A stretch of DNA of 58,409 nt, taken from Candidatus Aminicenantes bacterium UBA2190 (lineage in GTDB: Bacteria; Acidobacteriota; Aminicenantia; UBA2199). The stretch covers positions 57,737 to 116,145 of the forward strand of contig DCVK01000066.1 in the NCBI GenBank assembly GCA_002335385.1. Direction: 5' to 3'. A program made the translations under genes and the position numbers. Below are positions 16,950 through 25,187 of the stretch, in pieces. Under the pieces are notes generated by a model. That model was not told the DNA's origin and made no database searches. It worked only from the letters and a program-made list of their open reading frames with translations. Positions within the stretch are counted from its first letter, which is position 1, and each line of letters begins with the position of its first letter.

Positions 16950-16985
16950 TTGACAAACAATTGACTCTAAGTTAAAATATTTAAC
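16950..16985 (+). promoter_or_regulatory. Promoter with overlapping palindromic operator for the efflux operon
   Basis: TTGACA (16950-16955) and TAAAAT (16973-16978) are separated by exactly 17 bases. A perfect palindrome GTTAAA-ATA-TTTAAC (16971-16985) covers the -10 box. Two further GTTAA half-words follow at 16991 and 17011. This is the layout expected for autorepression by the TetR protein encoded 53 bases downstream. Confidence 0.75.
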
Positions 16986-17037
16986 GTAAGGTTAAATTAA
17001 AACCCCCAAAGTTAACTTATTTTACTGGAGGTATTCA

Positions 17038-17637
17038 TTGGAAAAAAACAAGGAAGACGTGATGCGCGACTTCATCCTGGACCGCAGCGAATCCCTTTTC
17101 ACCCGCTACGGATACAAAAATACATCGGTAGACAAGATCGCCGAGCACTGCCAGATATCAAAGCCCACTCTTTACAATTACTTTAAAAGTAAAAATTCCC
17201 TGTTTTTAGCCCTGTTTTCCCGGTTTCAGGATGGTCTCGCCGCCAAGGCCCGCGAGCTGATGGGACAGGACAAGGACAAGTACCAGATCATCGAGGAGAT
17301 CATTGACCTGTCCCTGCAGGTCATCCAGGAAAAACGTAATTTCCTGAGAATGTTGATCATGGAGCACCACATGGTGGTCCATGAATGCGATGACTTCGAA
17401 GAACACATGAACCTGGGCTTGCGAAGACGGGAGGAAGTATCGCGGAGCCTTGGCGAGTTCATGAAGGATATCGCGCGTCCCGAGGTCATCGAGGAGTTCG
17501 GGATCGTCATGGTGGGCACGTCCTTGAGCAACCTGCTGGAAGGCGCTTTCTGGGACTCGATCAAGGGCATTTCCCCCAGTCATGAGAAACAGAAGAAACT
17601 GATCATGGTTTTTTTGCGTAACGGTATCTTGGCTTAG
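17038..17637 (+). CDS. TetR/AcrR family transcriptional regulator
   Basis: The protein has 199 residues, starting at TTG 17038, placed by the ribosome-binding site GGAGGT a few bases upstream. The N-terminal HTH is clear: ESLFTRYGYKNTSVDKIAEHCQ, then SKPTLYNYFKSKNSLF (residues about 15-60). The C-terminal ligand-binding half is helical and variable, as usual. It heads the operon for a TolC-MFP-RND pump and should repress it from the palindrome at 16971-16985, with release by a pump substrate. The specificity is unknown. Confidence 0.9.
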   Translation: MEKNKEDVMRDFILDRSESLFTRYGYKNTSVDKIAEHCQISKPTLYNYFKSKNSLFLALFSRFQDGLAAKARELMGQDKDKYQIIEEIIDLSLQVIQEKRNFLRMLIMEHHMVVHECDDFEEHMNLGLRRREEVSRSLGEFMKDIARPEVIEEFGIVMVGTSLSNLLEGAFWDSIKGISPSHEKQKKLIMVFLRNGILA

Positions 17638-17646
17638 GAGGCGTTG

Positions 17647-18969
17647 ATGAAAAGAATCATATTCGTATTGCTGCTGCTGGCCGGCATGGGATTCGCGGCG
17701 GAGCCGCCCTTGGACCTGACGGTGGAGCAGGCCATCGATCTCGCCCTGGCCAACAATCCCGCCCACCAGGCCAGCCAGCAGGAGATCCGCCAGTACCGCT
17801 ACCGCCTGATGCAGGCGTTCGGCTTCCTGCCCGAGGCGACCCTGTCGGGGTCAAAGATCCTCGACCAGAAGCTGATGACCATCGAGATCCCGTCGTTCGT
17901 TCCCGGGGGCGAGCCGACCAAGGCGTCGCTGCGCTTCCAGCTGGATTATTCCTTCTCCTTCCAGGTCGTGCAGCCCGTGTTCACCGGCGGCAAGATCCTC
18001 TTCAACTACAAGAACGCCGAGCTGGACCTGCGCCTGGCCAGGGAGAGGGAGAAGAACTCCCGGAGCGACACCATCCTGAACGTGCGCAAGTCCTTCTACA
18101 ATATCCAGATCATGCAACAACTGCTCCAGGCTCATCAGGAGGCCCTGGCCCTGGCCTCCGGCAATTTTCAAAACGTCAGGAACAGCTTCGAGCTGGGCAT
18201 GGCCTCGCAATACGACCTGCTGCGGGCCGAGCTGGCGCTCAGCGCCGTCAAGCCCGACGTGCTGCGCGTGGAAAACCTGCTGGCGACATCGCTGCTGGGA
18301 CTGAAACTGATGCTGGGGCTCCCTCCGGCGCAGGAGGTCAGGCTGCAGGGCGAACTGGGATACCGCCAGGTGCAGCTGGAGCTGGCCGCCCTGCTGCAAG
18401 GCTCCCTGAACAACCGCTCAGAGCTGCGCCAGCTGCGCATGGAGCAGAAGAAGATCGACAACCTGCTGAAGATCACCTGGGCGCAGTACGTGCCGAACTT
18501 CTCCCTGGTGGCCGCTTTCAGCTACCAGTCCGATTACTTCAGGCTGCGCAAGAGCAACTGGGAGGACTACTATTCCGTCTCCCTGGGCATGAGCTGGCCC
18601 ATCTTCACCGGACTGAAGCGCAGCGCCCAGGTCGGGGAGATGAACGTGCTGAAGAAGATCATGGACCTGAGCGTCCGGCAGTTGGGCGATGCCACGCGGC
18701 TGCAGGTGGAGAGCGGCTACCGCACCATCCGCCAGGAATATGAAAACATCCAGATGGGGTTGAAGAACGTGGAGAGCGCCAGGGAGGGGGTGCGCATCGC
18801 CGAACTGAGCTACAAGGAGGGGATGATCACCATCCTGGAGCTGAATTCTTCGTACAACGAGCTGACCCGGGCCAAGGTCAATTACCTGCAGGCCCTGTAC
18901 AATTATCATATCGCCATCGCCGAGCTGGAAAAGCTGACCGGCATCGACCTGAACGGAGGAGTCGCATGA
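17647..18969 (+). CDS. TolC-like outer-membrane efflux protein
   Basis: The 440-residue protein has a signal peptide (about 1-18, ending GFAA) and two copies of the outer-membrane efflux repeat. The first has LTVEQAIDLALANNPAHQAS and long coiled-coil helices. The second has YKEGMITILELNSSYNELTRAKVNYLQAL near the end, which is typical of the family. ATG 17647 follows AGGAGG by five bases. An in-frame TTG one codon earlier is less likely. It would form the trimeric channel of the tripartite pump encoded with the next two genes, and its stop overlaps the next start (ATGA). Confidence 0.92.
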   Translation: MKRIIFVLLLLAGMGFAAEPPLDLTVEQAIDLALANNPAHQASQQEIRQYRYRLMQAFGFLPEATLSGSKILDQKLMTIEIPSFVPGGEPTKASLRFQLDYSFSFQVVQPVFTGGKILFNYKNAELDLRLAREREKNSRSDTILNVRKSFYNIQIMQQLLQAHQEALALASGNFQNVRNSFELGMASQYDLLRAELALSAVKPDVLRVENLLATSLLGLKLMLGLPPAQEVRLQGELGYRQVQLELAALLQGSLNNRSELRQLRMEQKKIDNLLKITWAQYVPNFSLVAAFSYQSDYFRLRKSNWEDYYSVSLGMSWPIFTGLKRSAQVGEMNVLKKIMDLSVRQLGDATRLQVESGYRTIRQEYENIQMGLKNVESAREGVRIAELSYKEGMITILELNSSYNELTRAKVNYLQALYNYHIAIAELEKLTGIDLNGGVA

Positions 18970-20051
18970 AAAAGATATCGATCGCACTATTGATGGTTTT
19001 CGTCATCGCCTTGTCCTTTTGCGCGAAAAAGCAGGAGGCGGTCGAACGGCAGCAGAAGCCGCTGCTGGTCAAGGCCGAGCGGCCGCAGCAAGGAACGCTG
19101 GCGAAATATTTCAACTACAAGGGGACGGTCAGCGCCTGGAAAACGGCGAACATCGTCCCCGACACCTCCGGCCGCGTCGGCCGCATCCTGAAAAAGCAGG
19201 GCGACAAGGTCGCCCAGGGCGAACTGTTGGCCACGCTGGACATGACCTCGCTGGAGCTGCAGCAGAAGCAGGCGCGGGCCGCCGTCGCCGTCGCCGGGAC
19301 CGCCTATCAGAATGCCCGGTTGAACGAAGAGCGCATGAAAAAAATGCTGGAGAACAAGGCGATCTCGGCTATGCAGTACGAGAGCACGAAGCTGGCCCTC
19401 GACGCCGCCGACACCCAGCTGAAAAGCGCGAAAGCCACCCTGGACCTGGTGGATTACACCGCCCGGAACGCCGCCATGAGGGCTCCTTTCGCGGGCATCA
19501 TCGCCGCCAAGAACATGGAGGAAGGCGACATGATCAACCCCATGATGGGCATGGGCCAGAGCATCCTGACCCTGATGGACCTCTCGCGGGTAAAGGTCAC
19601 GGTCGAAGCTCCGGCGGAAGAGATCGAGCTGATCCGCGTCGGGCAGAAGTGCCGGGTGGGCATCGCTTCACGCCCGGGCGAGGTGTTCGCCGGCGAGGTC
19701 TATTCCAAGAACCTGGCCGCCGACCCCCTCTCCAAGACCTTCAAGGTCGAGGTCAAGATCGACAACCCGGAGATGAGGATCAAGGCCGGGGTCTATGCCG
19801 ACGTTTCCATCGAATACATCCGCAAGGAGAACATTTTCCTGCTGCCGCTCACGGCGCTGCTGGCCGGGGACAGGGAGGTGCTGGTCATCGAGAACGGCGT
19901 CGCCCGCAAGCGCGCCGTGACCGTGGGTTTGCAGAACGGCACGCGCTTTGAGGTGGCCGCCGGCGTGGGCCCGGACGAACGGGTCGTCGTGGAGGGCAAC
20001 TATGACCTGAAGGACGGCACCGCCGTCGTGACGGCCGGGGATCAAGAATGA
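18966..20051 (+). CDS. RND efflux periplasmic adaptor (membrane fusion protein)
   Basis: The 361-residue protein has a lipoprotein-like signal (hydrophobic stretch, then SFCAKK with Cys near residue 19), so it is probably anchored in the inner membrane. It has the HlyD/AcrA order: a barrel-sandwich half (GRVGRILKKQGDKVAQGELLATLD), a short alpha-hairpin (about 85-150), the returning lipoyl half (RAPFAGIIAAKNMEEGDMI), a beta-barrel and a membrane-proximal domain. The short hairpin is typical of RND adaptors. Its ATG overlaps the TolC stop and its own stop overlaps the RND start, so the three products are made together. Confidence 0.93.
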   Translation: MKKISIALLMVFVIALSFCAKKQEAVERQQKPLLVKAERPQQGTLAKYFNYKGTVSAWKTANIVPDTSGRVGRILKKQGDKVAQGELLATLDMTSLELQQKQARAAVAVAGTAYQNARLNEERMKKMLENKAISAMQYESTKLALDAADTQLKSAKATLDLVDYTARNAAMRAPFAGIIAAKNMEEGDMINPMMGMGQSILTLMDLSRVKVTVEAPAEEIELIRVGQKCRVGIASRPGEVFAGEVYSKNLAADPLSKTFKVEVKIDNPEMRIKAGVYADVSIEYIRKENIFLLPLTALLAGDREVLVIENGVARKRAVTVGLQNGTRFEVAAGVGPDERVVVEGNYDLKDGTAVVTAGDQE

Positions 20052-23000
20052 AGATCGTCGATTTTTCACTCAAGAAACGGGTGACGATGTCCATGGTCGT
20101 CCTGGTCATCGTCATCCTGGGCATGATCTCCTTCACCAAGCTGGGCCTGGACATGCTGCCCGACATGGATTATCCCTACATCACCGTGATCACCACCTAC
20201 GGCGGCGTCTCCTCCGAGGACATCGAGCAGAACATCACCCGCCCGCTGGAGCAGTGGATCTCGACCGTCTCGGGGATCAAGAAGCTGCAGTCCGTCTCGC
20301 TGGAGGGGCAATCGGTCGTCATGATCGAATTCGAGTGGGGCATCAACCTCGATTTCGCCGCCCAGGACGTGCGCGACACCATCGGCATGTATTCGCAGTT
20401 CCTTCCCGACGGGGCCGACGAACCCTTCGTCATGAAGTTCAACTTCTCGCAGATGCCGATCATCGCCTATGGCATCACCAGCGACGGCAGCATGAACCTG
20501 AGCAAGCTGCGCGACTATGTCGACAACGAGGTCGCCACGCGCCTGGAGCGCATCGAGGGCGTGGCGTCGACCGCGGTCTTCTCGCCCGAGATGAACGAGG
20601 TCCTGGTCAGCATCGACAAGGGCAAGCTCGAGTCGCGCGGCGTGAACATCGGCCAGGTGGAGGGGGCCATCCAGGCCTCCAACATCAACCTGCCCGCCGG
20701 CTACATGACCGAGAACCACAAGGAGTTCCTGCTGCGCAGCATGGGTGAGTTCAAGACCCTGGCCGAGGTCCATGACATCCTGGTCGGCGTCAGCCGCAGC
20801 GGCGCCCCGATCTTCCTCAAGGACATCGGCACGGTGGGCGAAGCTCCCAAGGAAACCCGCCTCAAGCTGCGCATGAACGGCCAGCCGGGCATCATGATGA
20901 TGGTCACCAAGAGCTCGGGCGCCAACTCGGTGCTGGTCGCCCGCGCCGTGAAAAAAGTCCTGGCCGGGATCGAGCCGACCCTCAAGCACGGGGTCAAGTT
21001 CAATGTCTGGCTCGACATGTCGCGCATCATCGAGATGATGTCCGGCAAGGCCACGCAGAACATCATTCTGGGCGGCATCATGGCCATGCTGATCATTTTC
21101 GTTTTCCTGCGCAACCTCAAGCCCACCATCGCCATCGGCATCACCATCCCGCTGTCGATCGTGGTGGCCTTCATCGCTTTTTACGTGATGGGCTATACGC
21201 TGAACCTGATCACCCTGGGTGGGCTGGCCCTGGGGGTGGGCATGCTCGTCGACAACGCCGTGGTGGTCATCGAGAACATCTATCGCCATTTGCAGGAAGG
21301 GATGGCCCCCACCGAAGCGGCGCGCAAGGGCACGTCCGAGGTGGGCCTGGCCATCTCCGGCTCCACCCTGACCACCGTCGCCGTCTTCTTCCCCATGATG
21401 TTCGCCACCGGCATCGCCGGCCGCATGGCGCAGAGCCTGGCCGTCTCGGTGATCATCGCCCTGCTGGCGTCGCTCTTCGTCGCCCTGACCATCGTCCCCA
21501 TGCTCGCCGCCTGGATGTTCCGCGTCCACCACAAGAAGGGGGAAAAAATGGCCGAGGGGGTCGTCGCCCTGGGTGAGGACAGGTTCACCCCGGTCCGTGA
21601 CCGCTACGAGGGCTGGCTGCGCCAGGCGCTGGCCCACAGAAAAATTGTCCTGATCGGCATCATCGCCGCCTTCGTCCTATCCATGGTCGGCGCCTCCTTC
21701 CTGGGCACCGAGTTCATGCCCGCCACCGACAGCGCCATGCTCTACCTGAAGCTCTCCATGCCGGTGGGGACCAATGTGGAAGAGACCGACCGCATCGTCA
21801 AGTACCTGGAAAGCGAATCCCTGAAGGACCCCAACGTCATCACCACCTTCATCCAGGTGGGCACCAGCGAGCAGAGCGCCCAGGACACGGCCAGCGGCAC
21901 CGGCGCCGCCGGCTCCTACGAGGCGATCATCTACGCCTACCTCAAGCCCAGCGGCGAAAGAAAGGAATCGGACAAGGAGATCCTGGAGCGCTGGCGGCAG
22001 TCGTTCCCGACCCTGGAAAACAGCAAGATCACGGCCATCGACATCGCCGGCGCCTCGATGATGGGCTCCTCGACCAACCCCATCGAGATCAACTGCTTCG
22101 GCAACGACATGGGCCGGCTGGAGCGCATCGCCGAGAGCATCCGCGCCCGTATCGTCGACATCGAGGGGCTGCGCGACGTCAAGGTCTCCCTGGAAAAGAG
22201 CAAGCCCGAGCTGCAATTGCATATCAAGAAGGAGGCGGCCTCCAAGCTGGGACTCACCCCCTATGCCATCTCCAGCCAGGTCCGCACCTACACCATCGGC
22301 ACCGTCGTGTCGCGCATGTTCCTGGAAGGGGAGGACCGCGACATCCGCGTGCAGCTGAACGAAGGCGACCGCGCCACCATCGAGGACCTGAAAAAGCTTC
22401 CCATCCTGACGCCGGCCGGGGCCAAGGTCTACCTCTCCGAGGTGGCCGAGTTCAAGAGCCTCTTCGGCCCGGTGCGCATCGACCGCGAGAACATGGTGCG
22501 CAAGGTGACGGTCGGGGCCAACTTCATCGGCCGCGACCTGGGCTCGATCATCAGGGAGATCAAGGAAAAAACCGCCGACATCAGCTCCCGCTTGCCCGAG
22601 GGCTATTTCATCGAGCAGGCCGGCCAGTACGAGAACATGACCGAGACCTTCACCACCCTGGGCTTCGCCCTGCTGATCGCCCTGGTGCTGGTTTTCGCCG
22701 TCATGGCCTCGTTGTACGAGAACCTGAAATTCCCCTTCATCAACATGTTCACCATCCCCCTGGGCTTCATCGGCGTGGTCGTGATGCTGGCCGTCACCGG
22801 CACCACCATCAACATGGGCGCCTTCATGGGCTTCATCATCTTCACCGGCATCGCCGTCAACAACGGCATCGTCATGGTCGATTACATCAACCAGCTCATC
22901 GACGGGGGCATGGAGCGGCTGGAGGCCGTGGTCAAGGGGGCGGCGACGCGCCTGCGCCCCGTCCTGATCACTTCGATCACCACCATCGTCGGCATGGTGC

Positions 23001-23146
23001 CCATGGCGATGACCACCAAGCAGGGCGGCGAGATGAGCGCCCCCATGGCCGTGGCGGTGATCGGCGGACTGTCCGCCACCATATTCCTCACCCAGTTCTT
23101 CATCCCGGTCCTCTATACCTATTTCGCCAGGATCAAGACCAAGTAG
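20048..23146 (+). CDS. RND family multidrug-type efflux transporter (AcrB/MdtC-like)
   Basis: The protein has 1032 residues, full length for the HAE-RND family. It carries the two 6-TM halves with large periplasmic loops. The first TM is at about 12-30. Family motifs include MLPDMDYPYITV, the block after TM4 with LALGVGMLVDNAVVVIENIYRH (the proton-relay Asp-Asn region), and the matching second-half segment IAVNNGIVMVDYINQL. It uses proton flux to expel substrates through the TolC partner. The substrate is not predictable. The operon closes 7 bases later with a strong terminator. Confidence 0.95.
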   Translation: MKIVDFSLKKRVTMSMVVLVIVILGMISFTKLGLDMLPDMDYPYITVITTYGGVSSEDIEQNITRPLEQWISTVSGIKKLQSVSLEGQSVVMIEFEWGINLDFAAQDVRDTIGMYSQFLPDGADEPFVMKFNFSQMPIIAYGITSDGSMNLSKLRDYVDNEVATRLERIEGVASTAVFSPEMNEVLVSIDKGKLESRGVNIGQVEGAIQASNINLPAGYMTENHKEFLLRSMGEFKTLAEVHDILVGVSRSGAPIFLKDIGTVGEAPKETRLKLRMNGQPGIMMMVTKSSGANSVLVARAVKKVLAGIEPTLKHGVKFNVWLDMSRIIEMMSGKATQNIILGGIMAMLIIFVFLRNLKPTIAIGITIPLSIVVAFIAFYVMGYTLNLITLGGLALGVGMLVDNAVVVIENIYRHLQEGMAPTEAARKGTSEVGLAISGSTLTTVAVFFPMMFATGIAGRMAQSLAVSVIIALLASLFVALTIVPMLAAWMFRVHHKKGEKMAEGVVALGEDRFTPVRDRYEGWLRQALAHRKIVLIGIIAAFVLSMVGASFLGTEFMPATDSAMLYLKLSMPVGTNVEETDRIVKYLESESLKDPNVITTFIQVGTSEQSAQDTASGTGAAGSYEAIIYAYLKPSGERKESDKEILERWRQSFPTLENSKITAIDIAGASMMGSSTNPIEINCFGNDMGRLERIAESIRARIVDIEGLRDVKVSLEKSKPELQLHIKKEAASKLGLTPYAISSQVRTYTIGTVVSRMFLEGEDRDIRVQLNEGDRATIEDLKKLPILTPAGAKVYLSEVAEFKSLFGPVRIDRENMVRKVTVGANFIGRDLGSIIREIKEKTADISSRLPEGYFIEQAGQYENMTETFTTLGFALLIALVLVFAVMASLYENLKFPFINMFTIPLGFIGVVVMLAVTGTTINMGAFMGFIIFTGIAVNNGIVMVDYINQLIDGGMERLEAVVKGAATRLRPVLITSITTIVGMVPMAMTTKQGGEMSAPMAVAVIGGLSATIFLTQFFIPVLYTYFARIKTK

Positions 23147-23152
23147 TTCCTG

Positions 23153-23190
23153 AAAAAAAAGGGGCGGATCATTTCCGCCCCCTTTTTTTT
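23153..23190 (+). terminator. Rho-independent terminator of the efflux operon
   Basis: A perfect 8-bp stem GGGGCGGA/TCCGCCCC (23161-23168 with 23174-23181) has a 5-base loop and is followed by eight T. A run of eight A precedes the stem, so it could also work in the other direction for transcripts arriving from the tRNA-Leu side. Confidence 0.92.
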
Positions 23191-23197
23191 GATCTAT

Positions 23198-23302
23198 CGT
23201 GATTCGTTGTTCGTGATTCGTGATTGGGAAAATCCTGGCCGATCAATTGTGAAGAGATACGGCTCTTCCGAATCACGAATTACGATTCACGAATTACGAT
23301 CG
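23198..23302. repeat. Heptamer repeat pair in inverted orientation (CGTGATT type)
   Basis: The left arm (23198-23226) reads as CGTGATT, CGTTGTT, CGTGATT, CGTGATT. The right arm (23270-23302) reads as CGAATCA, CGAATTA, CGATTCA, CGAATTA. The arms are largely complementary and enclose about 43 bases, so a transcript would form a hairpin. The period is exactly 7 in each arm. Confidence 0.75.
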
Positions 23303-23316
23303 CTCAGCGAGCACTA

Positions 23317-23400
23317 TGCCGGGGGGGGGGATCGAACCCCCACGAGGTCGCCCTCCCGGGATTTTAAGTCCCGTGCGTCTGCCAGTTCCGCCACCCCGGC
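23317..23400 (-). tRNA. tRNA-Leu (anticodon UAA)
   Basis: This class II tRNA has 84 bases. The acceptor GCCGGGG pairs with CCCCGGC, the anticodon stem is CGGGA/TCCCG around loop CTTAAAA (anticodon TAA), and there is a long variable arm. The T arm is GGGGG-TTCGATC-CCCCC. CCA is not encoded. The run of ten G on the + strand is explained by the T-stem and acceptor strand together. Confidence 0.95.
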
Positions 23401-23469
23401 GCAGGTCACATCCGCCGGTAGGGTAGCATAGGGCTTGCGGATGGTCAATACGGTGGCACTTACATGTAT

Positions 23470-23580
23470 GGGGTTCGACGCTACGCTTCGTGTCCCCCTG
23501 GGGGATTCGAAGTTCGAAGTTCGATGTTGAAGAACACTCAGAACTATATGGTTCGACGTTCGACGTTGAAGAACACGGCT
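23470..23580. repeat. Heptamer repeats (GTTCGAA / CGTTCGA type)
   Basis: Two short arrays each have period 7: ATTCGAA, GTTCGAA, GTTCGAT, GTTGAAG (about 23505-23532), and GGTTCGA, CGTTCGA, CGTTGAA (about 23550-23570). Both are followed by the shared tail GAAGAACAC. A degenerate copy (GTTCGACGCTACGCTTCG) precedes them. The shared tail indicates duplication of a unit. Confidence 0.65.
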
Positions 23581-23654
23581 AACGATCGAGGCACGAGATG
23601 CATGACGCGAAAGAGATGCAAAATCTCATTGCTGGCCTGCGTTGACACGAATAC

Positions 23655-23683
23655 TTATCGTCGGTGTTTTTGTGTGCTAAAAT
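23655..23683 (+). promoter_or_regulatory. Probable extended -10 promoter of the lolB-like/ispE unit
   Basis: TG-C-TAAAAT (23675-23683) is an extended -10. TTATCG at 23655-23660 is a weak -35 at 17-base spacing. Transcription would start near 23690, at the edge of the ATG at 23692, giving a nearly leaderless message. Confidence 0.4.
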
Positions 23684-23691
23684 ATGAATCG

Positions 23692-24270
23692 ATGTTGAAA
23701 AAGTTACTGCTTCTGCTGCTGGCCGCCGCCTCTTTCCATTGCGCGCCGCGCCGTCCGGAGCTGATTCCCGCCGCCGGGCCTCACTTCCGCTCCCTGACCA
23801 TGAAGTTCAGTTTCCTTGACAATGAAACCCGCCAGCACGGCAGGGTACTGTGGCGTTTCGACAGCCATGGCGCGAAATTTCTTTTTTTCACGCCGCTCAA
23901 CCAGGCCGGTTTGGAGCTGGATGTCGCGGGCGAAGACGCCGTGCTGGTCAATTTCGCCAAAAAAACCTACTGGCGAGGAGAATTCGACGGATTGCTGGAA
24001 CGCCTGTGGGGCATCGACCTGACCCTTGCGGCGTTGCAGACTCTGCTCATCGATGGGGTGGCGCCGCCGGGCGTATTCCTGGAAAAGGGGATCGCCGTAT
24101 CTCTCGAGCGCGGCGGCGATGGCGCTCCGGCGGTGGTTCGCCTGCGGCGCGGCGGCGCCGAGCTGACGCTGCGCATCCACAAGAGCGAGTTCCGCCCCGG
24201 CCGCATCGTGCTGGTCGACTATGCGGGGCGCTACCGCCCCGACGAGCTGGAAAGCGTTTTGGCACGATGA
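23692..24270 (+). CDS. LolB-like outer-membrane lipoprotein (putative)
   Basis: The 192-residue protein has a lipoprotein-type signal: Lys-Lys, six leucines, then a Cys near residue 17. The mature part is beta-rich, with GRVLWRFDSHGAKFLFFTPL, a pattern like the LolB fold (open barrel receiving lipoproteins from LolA at the outer membrane), and a GIDLTLAALQTLLIDG helix. Synteny supports the call, because in E. coli lolB directly precedes ispE, prs and pth, as here. Sequence similarity alone is too weak to be sure. The open frame extends 76 codons upstream, but that part is repeat-derived. The stop overlaps the ispE start (ATGA). Confidence 0.6.
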   Translation: MLKKLLLLLLAAASFHCAPRRPELIPAAGPHFRSLTMKFSFLDNETRQHGRVLWRFDSHGAKFLFFTPLNQAGLELDVAGEDAVLVNFAKKTYWRGEFDGLLERLWGIDLTLAALQTLLIDGVAPPGVFLEKGIAVSLERGGDGAPAVVRLRRGGAELTLRIHKSEFRPGRIVLVDYAGRYRPDELESVLAR

Positions 24271-25187
24271 TCCGGCTGCGCTCGTTCGCCAAGATCAACC
24301 TGGGGCTCGAGGTCACCGGCCGCCGGCCCGACGGCTTCCATACGCTGCGGACGATCTTCCAGACCATCGACCTCAGCGATGTGCTGGAATTGCGCCCGGT
24401 CGCCCGCCCGCGCATTAGCCTTGCGGGCGACGATCCCCGCGTCCCCTGGGACGACCGCAACACCATCGCCCGCGCCTACCGGCTGATCGGCGAGAATTAC
24501 TCCCTGCGCCGCGGCTTCGACGTCAGGGTACGCAAGCACATCCCCCCGGGGACGGGCCTGGGCGGCGGCAGCGGCAACGCCGCCGTCATGCTGCTGTTTC
24601 TCGACCGCTATTTCAATTTGTCGGTCCCTGCCGCGCAGCTGCAGGAGATGGCGGCGGTCCTGGGCGCCGATGTTCCGTTCTTCCTGCGCGGCGGCACGGC
24701 GCTGGGGGAGGGGATCGGCGATCAGCTGACCCCGCTGCCCCCCCTGCGGCCGCGCGCCGTCGCCCTGCACATCCCGGCCCGCTCCGTCTCCACGGCCCTG
24801 GTTTTCTCCCGTTTCCCCTTGACAAAAGCCGGTTTTGCCGGTAAAATACAACTCTTCCTGAGAAAGGGCGACTTCTCCATTTTGCAAAATGATCTGGAAC
24901 GAGTTACCTTTGAATTGTTTCCGGAGATCAGGGAAATCAAGGAAAAAATGGCCAAAGCGGCAGGCGGGTTCGTTCAGATGACAGGCAGCGGCTCGGCGGT
25001 GTTCGCCATCGGCCATGGCCGGCGTTTGTCCGACCTGTCCCGGCGACTACCCGGAACGATCCTGACCCGCTTCATCGGCAAAAAATATTACCAGGAGCGC
25101 ATTGGGGTGTGGCCAAGCGGTAAGGCATCGGCCTTTGGAGCCGAGATTCGGAGGTTCGAATCCTCCCGCCCCAGAAAAACCACATGA
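24267..25187 (+). CDS. ispE: 4-diphosphocytidyl-2-C-methyl-D-erythritol kinase, frame running through tRNA-Gln
   Basis: IspE phosphorylates CDP-methylerythritol in the MEP isoprenoid pathway. It belongs to the GHMP kinases: SFAKINLGLEVTGRRPDGFH at the N terminus, the ATP-binding PPGTGLGGGSGNAA (about 92-105), and the C-terminal MTGSGSAVFAI. ATG 24267 overlaps the preceding stop. There is no stop codon before the tRNA gene. The frame continues through the whole of tRNA-Gln, adding about 25 residues of tRNA-encoded peptide (GVWPSGKASAFGAEIRRFESSRP region), and stops at 25185-25187 inside the prs start (ATGA). The total of 306 residues is a little longer than the usual 280-300. Whether the tail is made in the cell is unknown. 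Confidence 0.93.
   Translation: MIRLRSFAKINLGLEVTGRRPDGFHTLRTIFQTIDLSDVLELRPVARPRISLAGDDPRVPWDDRNTIARAYRLIGENYSLRRGFDVRVRKHIPPGTGLGGGSGNAAVMLLFLDRYFNLSVPAAQLQEMAAVLGADVPFFLRGGTALGEGIGDQLTPLPPLRPRAVALHIPARSVSTALVFSRFPLTKAGFAGKIQLFLRKGDFSILQNDLERVTFELFPEIREIKEKMAKAAGGFVQMTGSGSAVFAIGHGRRLSDLSRRLPGTILTRFIGKKYYQERIGVWPSGKASAFGAEIRRFESSRPRKTT
24819..24847 (+). promoter_or_regulatory. Near-consensus promoter inside ispE, ahead of tRNA-Gln and prs
   Basis: TTGACA (24819-24824) and TAAAAT (24842-24847) are separated by exactly 17 bases within the ispE coding sequence. A transcript starting near 24854 would carry the ispE 3' end, tRNA-Gln (25103) and the prs-rplY-pth operon. Confidence 0.65.
25103..25174 (+). 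tRNA. tRNA-Gln (anticodon UUG)
   Basis: This 72-base tRNA has acceptor TGGGGTG/CGCCCCA with discriminator G, anticodon stem TCGGC/GCCGA around loop CTTTGGA (anticodon TTG), and T arm GGAGG-TTCGAAT-CCTCC. CCA is not encoded. It lies wholly inside the open ispE frame, and nine bases separate its 3' end from the prs ATG. Confidence 0.96.

Larger units (their letters stand above)
23401..23691. other. Intergenic region with heptamer repeats
   Basis: These 291 bases lie between tRNA-Leu and the LolB-like gene. Apart from the repeats at 23470-23580 and the probable promoter at 23655-23683, I see nothing in it. A TTGACA at 23642 has no -10 at a usable distance. Confidence 0.6.

Noticed and set aside
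20066..21637. 523-codon minus-strand frame inside the RND transporter gene
   Set aside because: His/Asp/Gly-rich shadow of conserved transporter codons.
23317..23400. Run of ten G as an assembly artefact
   Set aside because: The run is fully explained by the T-stem and acceptor strand of tRNA-Leu, which fold perfectly with this number of bases.
23642..23647. TTGACA as the -35 box of the lolB-like gene
   Set aside because: The only good -10 (23678-23683) is 30 bases away. A weaker TTATCG at 17 bases fits better.
23464..23691. N-terminal extension of the LolB-like lipoprotein
   Set aside because: It is translated from heptamer repeats and would place the signal peptide in the middle of the protein.
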